A DNA stretch of 18,806 nucleotides. It comes from Lysobacterales bacterium. Lineage in GTDB: Bacteria > Pseudomonadota > Gammaproteobacteria > Xanthomonadales > S139-57. Below are positions 14,910-18,806 of the stretch, one piece after another. The stretch lies in contig JALWTZ010000262.1 in the NCBI GenBank assembly GCA_026993285.1, positions 1-18,806 of the forward strand, read 5' to 3'. The notes beneath the pieces were generated by a model. The model saw only the letters and a program-made list of their open reading frames with translations, was not told where the DNA came from and searched no databases. Every line of letters begins with the position of its first letter. Position 1 is the stretch's first letter. A program made the translations under genes and the position numbers.

Positions 14910-15643
14910 GCAAGCCTGAAAAGCCGGCCATCTCCCTGGCTGTTGCCGGCCCGTCGGAGCAGGGGCCGGAGAACAGCCTGCGCCTGAACATGCTGACCGG
15001 CGAACTGCCGCCGGATTCCTTCCAGCGGGTGGCGGATGCGGTCCAGCAACAGGCATACGAACCGGGCCAGCTGATTTTTCAGCAGGGAGACCTGGCCGAG
15101 CATTTTTTTCTGGTGGTTCGGGGAGAGGTCAAGCTCTATCGCCTTTCGCTGGAAGGGCAGGAGAAGATTATCGACATGATCCGTCCCGGTGAAACCTTTG
15201 CCGAGGCGGTGATTTTCACCAGCCAGCTGGGTTACCCCGTGCATGCGGAAGCGGTTGGAACCACCACGCTGCTGGCCATTCCGGCACGGGTGTATCTGGA
15301 AGAGCTGCTGAAAAGCCCGCAGAGCTGCATGAACCTGCTGGCACGCATGAGTCGCCGCCTGCATCAGCAGGTACAGGAAATCGACCGGCTCACCCTGCAT
15401 TCGGCCACCTATCGCCTGTTGCACTTGTTGCTGGAAGAAATTCCCAGCCATCAGCAACAGGCGGAGAAAGTCACCATTCGCACCCCCAAGCATCTGATAG
15501 CATCCCGTCTGGCCATCAGCCCGGAAACCCTTTCCCGCCTCTTGGGCAAGTTGCGCAAGCAGGGTTTGATCGAGAACCACAAGAACGAAATCGTGCTGCT
15601 GGATGTGGGCGAGATCCGCCGCTATTTTACTTCGGGGGGTTGA
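14906..15643 (+). CDS. dnr: Crp/Fnr-family regulator, Dnr/Nnr type (nitric-oxide-responsive denitrification regulator)
   Basis: A 245-residue transcription activator with an N-terminal beta-roll sensor domain (GDLAEHFFLVVRGEVKLYR near 61-79, PGETFAEAVIF near 94-104), a long dimerisation helix (about 130-170) and a C-terminal helix-turn-helix (TPKHLIASRLAISPETLSRLLGKL at 193-216). It lacks the N-terminal cysteine cluster of Fnr (only one cysteine, Cys141), so oxygen sensing by 4Fe-4S is unlikely; Dnr/Nnr proteins sense nitric oxide, probably through heme. The GTG start at 14906 follows GGAGG with short spacing and overlaps the metallopeptidase stop. nirS follows after a matching binding site, which supports the Dnr assignment. 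The exact subgroup is an inference from context and missing cysteines. Confidence 0.85.
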   Translation: MSKPEKPAISLAVAGPSEQGPENSLRLNMLTGELPPDSFQRVADAVQQQAYEPGQLIFQQGDLAEHFFLVVRGEVKLYRLSLEGQEKIIDMIRPGETFAEAVIFTSQLGYPVHAEAVGTTTLLAIPARVYLEELLKSPQSCMNLLARMSRRLHQQVQEIDRLTLHSATYRLLHLLLEEIPSHQQQAEKVTIRTPKHLIASRLAISPETLSRLLGKLRKQGLIENHKNEIVLLDVGEIRRYFTSGG

Positions 15644-15655
15644 GCAGATCCATCT

Positions 15656-15669
15656 TGATATACATCAAG
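15656..15669 (+). promoter_or_regulatory. Fnr/Dnr box upstream of nirS
   Basis: A perfect palindromic site TTGATATACATCAA (TTGAT-N4-ATCAA). A possible -10 box TACCGT at 15691-15696, preceded by TG two bases upstream, would place transcription start near 15704, putting the site centre at about -41.5, the usual position for class II activation. The neighbouring Dnr-type regulator is the obvious binder. Confidence 0.88.
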
Positions 15670-15745
15670 GTGACGGGCACGCACCTTGAATACCGTAGTC
15701 ACCGTCGGGCCGATTGTGGCCTGCTTTTCTACGGAGGTTATCAAG

Positions 15746-17473
15746 ATGAAACGTTCCACCCCTTATGTTCGCACGCTGTTGGCGGGTGTGGTGACAGCCA
15801 TTCTCGGCTGCGGCACAGCCCTGGCCGGTGATGGTACGCCGCCGGACAAGGCAACCACTGATTATGAAAGCGCGGCCACGGCCGTGGACCCCGCGCTGAC
15901 CAAGGACATGATTTCCTCGGATGGCCCACCCATGACCAAGGCCGAGTTTGCCAAGGGCAAGAAGATCTTCTTCGAACGTTGTGCCGGCTGCCATGGCGTG
16001 TTGCGCAAGGGTGCCACGGGCAAGCCACTGACCACCGACATCACCCGCAAGCGGGGTACGGAATATCTCAAGGCCTTCATTACCTACGGTTCTCCGGCCG
16101 GCATGCCCAACTGGGGCACCTCCGGAGAGTTGAGCGAGGCGGATATCGATTTGATGGCCCGCTACCTGCAACATGAGCCGCCACAGCCGCCGGAATGGGG
16201 CATGAAGGCCATGATGGATTCCTGGAAGGTCTATGTGCCGGTGAAGGACCGCCCGAAGAAGAAAATGAACAAACTGAATCTGGATAACCTGTTTTCCGTC
16301 ACCCTGCGGGATGCGGGCCAGATTGCCCTGATTGACGGCGACAGCCACAAGATCGTCAAGGTGATCGATACCGGTTACGCCGTGCACATTTCCCGCCTGT
16401 CCTCTTCCGGTCGCTACCTGTTCGTGATCGGCCGCGATGCCCAGGTGGATCTCATCGACCTGTGGATGAAAGAGCCCACCAAGGTGGCCACCATCAAGGT
16501 GGGTCTGGAAGCCCGTTCGGTGGAAACCTCCAAGTACAAGGGCTATGAAGACAAGTATGCCATTGCCGGTTCCTACTGGCCGCCGCAGTACACCATCATG
16601 GACGGCGATACCCTGGAGCCCCTCAAGATTGTCTCCACCCGGGGCATGACCGTGGATACCCAGGAATACCACCCGGAACCGCGTGTGGCTGCCATCGTGG
16701 CTTCGCACCAGCATCCGGAGTTCATCGTCAACGTGAAGGAAACCGGCAAGATCCTGCTGGTGAACTACGAAGATGTGGAAAACCTGTCGGTGACCACCAT
16801 TCCCGCCGCCCGCTTCCTGCATGACGGTGGCTGGGATTCCACCCATCGCTACTTCCTCACCGCGGCCAACAAGTCCAACAAGATTGCGGTGGTGGACTCC
16901 AAGGACCGCGAGCTGGAAGCCCTGATTGATGTGACCAAGATCCCGCACCCGGGCCGGGGCGCCAACTTTGTCCATCCCAAATATGGACCGGTATGGGCCA
17001 CCAGTGCACTGGGCAATGATCATGTCACCCTGATTGGTACCGATCCGGAAAAACACAAGCAATATGCCTGGAAGGTGGTGGAAGTGCTGAAAGGCCAGGG
17101 TGGTGGTTCCCTGTTCGTCAAGACCCATCCCAAATCCAGCCATCTGTATGTGGACACACCGCTGAACCCGGACAAGAAGATCAGCCAGTCGGTGGCCGTG
17201 TTCGACATCAATCATCTGGACAAGGGCTACAAGGTGCTGCCCATCGGCAAATGGTCCGGTCTGGGCAAGGGTGTGATGCGTGTGGTGCAGCCCGAGTTCA
17301 ACAAGAAGGGTGATGAAGTCTGGTTCTCGGTCTGGAACGGCAAGGAAGAGAAATCCGCCATTGTGGTGGTGGATGACAAGACCTTGAAACTCAAGACTGT
17401 CATCAAGGATGACCGCATGGTGACACCCACCGGCAAGTTCAATGTGTACAACACGGTGCACGACATTTACTGA
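15746..17473 (+). CDS. nirS: Cytochrome cd1 nitrite reductase NirS
   Basis: NirS reduces nitrite to nitric oxide in the periplasm, the defining step of denitrification. The 575-residue precursor has a signal peptide ending near ALAGDG (residue 30), a cytochrome c domain with CAGCH (Cys79-His83) and a likely methionine ligand in the AGMPNWG block near 118-124, and an eight-bladed propeller holding heme d1. Propeller blocks include YAVHISR near 211-217, ASHQHPEFIVNVKETGK near 319-335, RFLHDGGWDSTHRYF near 356-370 (the two regions that carry the distal-pocket histidines), HPGRGANFVHPKYGPVWATS near 401-420 and TPTGKFNVYNT at the end. The ATG at 15746 follows GGAGG; an upstream in-frame ATG at 15686 would spoil the signal peptide and overlap the promoter. 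Activated by the Fnr/Dnr box; heme d1 comes from the genes downstream. Confidence 0.97.
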   Translation: MKRSTPYVRTLLAGVVTAILGCGTALAGDGTPPDKATTDYESAATAVDPALTKDMISSDGPPMTKAEFAKGKKIFFERCAGCHGVLRKGATGKPLTTDITRKRGTEYLKAFITYGSPAGMPNWGTSGELSEADIDLMARYLQHEPPQPPEWGMKAMMDSWKVYVPVKDRPKKKMNKLNLDNLFSVTLRDAGQIALIDGDSHKIVKVIDTGYAVHISRLSSSGRYLFVIGRDAQVDLIDLWMKEPTKVATIKVGLEARSVETSKYKGYEDKYAIAGSYWPPQYTIMDGDTLEPLKIVSTRGMTVDTQEYHPEPRVAAIVASHQHPEFIVNVKETGKILLVNYEDVENLSVTTIPAARFLHDGGWDSTHRYFLTAANKSNKIAVVDSKDRELEALIDVTKIPHPGRGANFVHPKYGPVWATSALGNDHVTLIGTDPEKHKQYAWKVVEVLKGQGGGSLFVKTHPKSSHLYVDTPLNPDKKISQSVAVFDINHLDKGYKVLPIGKWSGLGKGVMRVVQPEFNKKGDEVWFSVWNGKEEKSAIVVVDDKTLKLKTVIKDDRMVTPTGKFNVYNTVHDIY

Positions 17474-17483
17474 GTTGAACCCT

Positions 17484-17508
17484 CCTGTCGGGCAAGCGGC
17501 CCGACAGG
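17484..17508 (+). terminator. Hairpin 1 after nirS
   Basis: A perfect 10-bp stem, CCTGTCGGGC paired with GCCCGACAGG, around a 5-nt loop. It begins 10 nt after the nirS stop. No T-run follows, so it may protect or process the nirS mRNA rather than end transcription. Confidence 0.7.
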
Positions 17509-17535
17509 TTGACCCTCGAGATTCATCGAGCCATT

Positions 17536-17564
17536 CCGCTCCCGCTTCGAGCGGGGGCGGTTTT
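17536..17564 (+). terminator. Intrinsic terminator between nirS and nirE
   Basis: An 11-bp GC-rich stem with one T-G pair (CCGCTCCCGCT against AGCGGGGGCGG) and a tight TCG loop, followed directly by TTTT. It is 17 nt before the nirE start. It should cut most nirS transcripts and let a fraction through, giving more NirS than heme d1 enzymes. Confidence 0.8.
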
Positions 17565-17580
17565 CTACCGGGAGAGCACT

Positions 17581-18360
17581 ATGGCTGCAGCATCGAAAGT
17601 CTGGCTGGTGGGCGCGGGTCCGGGTGATCCGGAACTGTTGACCGTCAAGGCCCAGCGCCTGTTGCGCGAGGCGGACGTGGTGGTTTATGACCGGCTGGTC
17701 AGCCAGGCCATACTCGGGCTGATTCCCCGTGGCGTGCAGCTGATCTACGCGGGTAAGGCCTGTGGCAACCACAGCATGGCGCAGGAAGATATCAACCGCA
17801 TGCTGGTGCGTCTGGCTCAAAGCCGTTCCCGTCGTATCGTGCGCCTGAAAGGCGGCGACCCCTACATTTTTGGCCGGGGCTCGGAAGAAGCCCGGGCCCT
17901 GCAACGCGCCGGCATCCCCTTCGAAGTGGTGCCGGGCATTACCGCCGCCCAGGGCGCGGCGGCCAGCGCCGGTATTCCCCTGACCCATCGGGGCATGGCC
18001 CGGCGCTTTCAACTGATTACCGGCCATTTCCAGCAGAACCAGCCCTGGTCCGTGCAGGAAGCGGCCCTGGCGGATAAACAACAAACCCTGGTGTTCTACA
18101 TGGCACTGGGGCAACTGGAATCGATACGCGCTGCCCTGTTGCGTGCCGGTCGAGCGCCGGATACTCCGGTGGCACTGGTGGAACAGGCCACCTTGCCAAA
18201 CCAGCGGGTATTGCAAACCACCATCAGCGAAATGGTCGACGCGGCCCGGCGTGCCGAAGTGGAACCGCCGGCACTGGTGATGGTGGGCGAAACCGTGCGG
18301 CTGGCCCGGGAGCTGGGTGGGCGGCAGCAGAAGATGCGGGAGGAACAGGCCCGTGTATAG
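17581..18360 (+). CDS. nirE: Uroporphyrinogen-III C-methyltransferase NirE (heme d1 synthesis)
   Basis: NirE methylates uroporphyrinogen III at C2 and C7 with S-adenosylmethionine, giving precorrin-2, the first step toward heme d1. The 259-residue protein has the SUMT blocks VGAGPGDPELLTVKA (10-24), VVVYDRLVS near 33-41, RLKGGDPYIFGRGSEE near 88-103, VPGITAA near 118-124 and GIPLTHRG near 132-139. The ATG at 17581 was chosen over an upstream ATG at 17509 that lies between the two hairpins; GGGAGAG precedes the chosen start. There is no fused CysG-type dehydrogenase part. Sequence alone would also allow CobA; the position between nirS and nirC/nirF makes NirE the better name. Its TAG overlaps the start of the next gene. 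Confidence 0.93.
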   Translation: MAAASKVWLVGAGPGDPELLTVKAQRLLREADVVVYDRLVSQAILGLIPRGVQLIYAGKACGNHSMAQEDINRMLVRLAQSRSRRIVRLKGGDPYIFGRGSEEARALQRAGIPFEVVPGITAAQGAAASAGIPLTHRGMARRFQLITGHFQQNQPWSVQEAALADKQQTLVFYMALGQLESIRAALLRAGRAPDTPVALVEQATLPNQRVLQTTISEMVDAARRAEVEPPALVMVGETVRLARELGGRQQKMREEQARV

Positions 18361-18688
18361 GCGCCGCTTTGGGTTGATGTTGCTGCTGTTGTGCCAGCCC
18401 TGGGCGCTGTTGGCCGCGGATACGGCGGCCATCAGCCCGCAGCGGGCGGCGGAACTGGATGCCCTGCTGCATCAGGATTGTGGCTCCTGCCACGGCCTGC
18501 GCCTGACCGGCGGTCTGGGCCCGGCCCTGACCCGCGAGGCACTGGCCGGCAAGCCGCCGGCCCTGTTGGCGCAGACCATCCGTGACGGCCGCCCCGGCAC
18601 GCCCATGCCGCCGTGGAAGCCCATTCTCAGCGAAGCGGACATTCAATGGATGGTGGAAACCATCCAGAACTACGAGGCACCGAAATGA
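18353..18688 (+). CDS. nirC: NirC-like monoheme c-type cytochrome
   Basis: A 111-residue periplasmic cytochrome c. From a GTG at 18353 it has a basic start (YRRRFG), a hydrophobic signal segment ending ALLAAD near 23, one heme motif CGSCH (Cys43, Cys46, His47) and a likely Met ligand in GTPMPPW (Met85). The GTG is supported by GGAGG 9 nt upstream and by the arginines needed for a signal peptide; an internal ATG at 18377 would remove them. It overlaps nirE by 8 nt and nirF by 4 nt. In denitrifiers, NirC or cytochrome c55x in this position donates electrons to NirS or takes part in heme d1 maturation; which applies here cannot be told. Confidence 0.87.
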   Translation: MYRRRFGLMLLLLCQPWALLAADTAAISPQRAAELDALLHQDCGSCHGLRLTGGLGPALTREALAGKPPALLAQTIRDGRPGTPMPPWKPILSEADIQWMVETIQNYEAPK

Positions 18689-18806
18689 AAGCATGGTTTT
18701 GGCTCTGGCTGATCCTTGGGCTGCCATCGGTACAGGCGGTGGAAGACTGTGCCTGTCGCGGCACGGGAGACCTGGGCGTGGTCATCGAACGCGCCGATGG
18801 CGCGGT
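18685..18806 (+). CDS. nirF: NirF, N-terminal part (heme d1 synthesis), runs off the window
   Basis: Only about 40 residues are present. After a signal peptide (MKAWFWLWLILGLPSVQA) comes the segment RGTGDLGVVIERADGAV, the characteristic beginning of NirF, a periplasmic propeller protein related to the NirS d1 domain and required for heme d1 synthesis. The ATG overlaps the nirC-like stop (ATGA), and the gene order nirS-nirE-nirC-nirF fits. The DCACRG just after the signal peptide has two cysteines. Assignment rests on a short stretch plus context. Confidence 0.85.
   Translation, partial: MKAWFWLWLILGLPSVQAVEDCACRGTGDLGVVIERADGA

Noticed and set aside
15665..17461. Long open frame on the minus strand (598 codons) opposite nirS
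   Set aside because: His/Gly-rich antisense shadow of a certain gene; no ribosome site or family features.
1..18806. CRISPR arrays, tRNA or rRNA genes, insertion sequences
   Set aside because: No spaced direct repeats, no tRNA-like cloverleaf and no transposase or integrase frame could be recognised on either strand.

Overview
The window reads as a GC-rich chromosome segment of a denitrifying proteobacterium, most likely a gammaproteobacterium. The clues are a queA-tgt pair, an LplT-type transporter, and a Dnr-type regulator next to a nirS-nirE-nirC-nirF cluster. Species cannot be read from the sequence. A region of different base composition (about 6121-12845) is wedged between the 3' ends of two convergent GC-rich genes, tgt and the LplT-like gene. 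It holds most of the unusual content.

Layout. (1) 1-3890, minus strand: a small cyclic-nucleotide-binding-domain protein, an 874-residue membrane redox fusion (NapH/NosR-like 4Fe-4S membrane part, 2Fe-2S ferredoxin, NirB-like FAD/NAD(P) reductase), and the 5' part of a MetX-family O-acyltransferase. (2) 4023-6174, plus: queA and tgt, overlapping, for queuosine tRNA modification. (3) 6121-8411: a very AT-rich segment with two minus-strand genes, a SET-domain protein and a protein with two C-terminal membrane helices, preceded by an 18-bp tandem repeat. (4) 8412-9294: a GC-rich aminotransferase fragment missing both ends. (5) 9351-12751: a two-gene module of unknown function, here called X-Y, present twice. 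X is a probable secreted protein and Y a membrane-anchored protein that starts inside the end of X. Copy A has a strong promoter and a six-unit AGCAC repeat between the best start codon and the signal peptide; the best start is currently out of frame. Copy B lacks the 5' half of X and joins directly to a decayed piece of a tgt gene. (6) 12779-14065, minus: LplT-like MFS transporter. (7) 14133-18806, plus: a membrane-anchored metzincin-like metallopeptidase overlapping a Dnr/Crp-family regulator, then nirS behind a perfect FNR/Dnr box, two hairpins, and nirE, a nirC-like cytochrome and the start of nirF in overlapping order.

How the parts fit. Dnr very likely activates nirS through the box at 15656-15669; NirE and NirF belong to heme d1 synthesis for NirS, and the NirC-like protein is a candidate electron donor or heme d1 assembly factor. 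The X-Y region is the best candidate for an undescribed system: a possibly phase-variable secreted/anchored pair with a second, 5'-truncated cassette sharing a near-identical 169-nt block with copy A, as expected for gene conversion or cassette exchange. This functional reading is inference; the repeat, overlaps, truncation, identity step and tgt remnant are directly visible.
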